Positions 63,977-64,000 of a stretch of 64,000 nt of DNA are shown piece after piece. Location: NCBI RefSeq assembly GCF_014892515.1, contig NZ_JADBGR010000109.1:30958-94957 (forward strand). Reading direction: 5' to 3'. A model generated the notes under the pieces. The model was not told where the DNA came from. It saw nothing but the letters and a program-made list of their open reading frames with translations, and did not search any database. Numbering within the stretch: position 1 is the first letter of the stretch; each line of letters starts with the position of its first letter. The position numbers and the translations under genes are program-made. This DNA comes from Myceligenerans pegani. Its GTDB lineage: Bacteria > Actinomycetota > Actinomycetes > Actinomycetales > Cellulomonadaceae.

Positions 63977-64000
63977 GCAGCTCCTGGCCTGGCCCGGCGA

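Overview
The window is very GC-rich, uses GTG starts freely and is packed with translationally overlapping genes, as in a high-GC actinobacterium. The gene content fits a plant-polysaccharide-degrading member of the Micrococcales (Promicromonospora, Isoptericola, Cellulosimicrobium or Cellulomonas type): complex I, menaquinone, System II cytochrome c maturation, a bS22 ribosomal microprotein, DUF6230/DUF6114 surface proteins and an arabinan-utilisation cluster. The assignment is inference from families, not from a marker gene. I saw no tRNA, rRNA, CRISPR array, transposase or integrase.

Region 1 (1-13.9 kb, minus strand) is a menJ-nuoABCDEFGHIJKL operon, with nuoL cut by the window edge. Nearly all junctions overlap by 1-11 bases. 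The two clear spacers inside the complex I genes, nuoA-nuoB and nuoK-nuoL, each carry a 31-nt hairpin with the same nine-base loop. The operon promoter has an 18-bp Rex-type operator just downstream of its -10 box, and the rex gene itself lies at 48.9 kb. Region 2 (14.1-29.1 kb) holds the menaquinone genes menG, menF, menD, menB, menE and menA, interleaved with a DUF6114/DUF6230 pair and its TetR neighbour, a GNAT acetyltransferase, an HtrA protease and a DUF3048 lipoprotein. menC and the SHCHC-synthase gene are not here. Region 3 (29.3-35.4 kb) has small membrane proteins and the cytochrome c maturation operon gpm-resA-ccdA-resB-ccsB. The order resembles the Rv0525-Rv0561c neighbourhood of Mycobacterium tuberculosis.

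Region 4 (35.6-49.5 kb) is mixed: aquaporin Z, a divergent MarR/YceI pair with a perfect operator palindrome, a cupin-XRE regulator facing an NCS1 permease and hydantoin racemase, a TetR gene followed by an ABC-2 exporter, bS22, AcuC, a Ktr potassium system, a HAD phosphatase, a glutaredoxin-like protein and rex. Region 5 (49.6-53.7 kb) is an mmsB-mmsA-chvE type monosaccharide ABC importer. Region 6 (54.0-63.8 kb) is an arabinan cassette: GH43 and GH51 enzymes, a binding-protein-dependent ABC importer with a DUF624 protein, a LacI regulator and a second, different GH51 enzyme. Three matching LacI-type operators (TWCAWCGWTGKA) sit at its three promoters.

The least explained feature is a scattered family of palindromic elements built on GGTCGG/CCGACC arms (16.4, 25.7, 36.5, 53.9 and 63.9 kb). 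One copy lies inside menE and is translated, and two homologous copies bracket the arabinan cassette. A separate 47-bp perfect inverted repeat lies at 37.9 kb. Thirteen genes have a TANNNT-like -10 box ending six to eight bases before the start codon with no usual leader, which predicts leaderless mRNAs for much of the menaquinone pathway.
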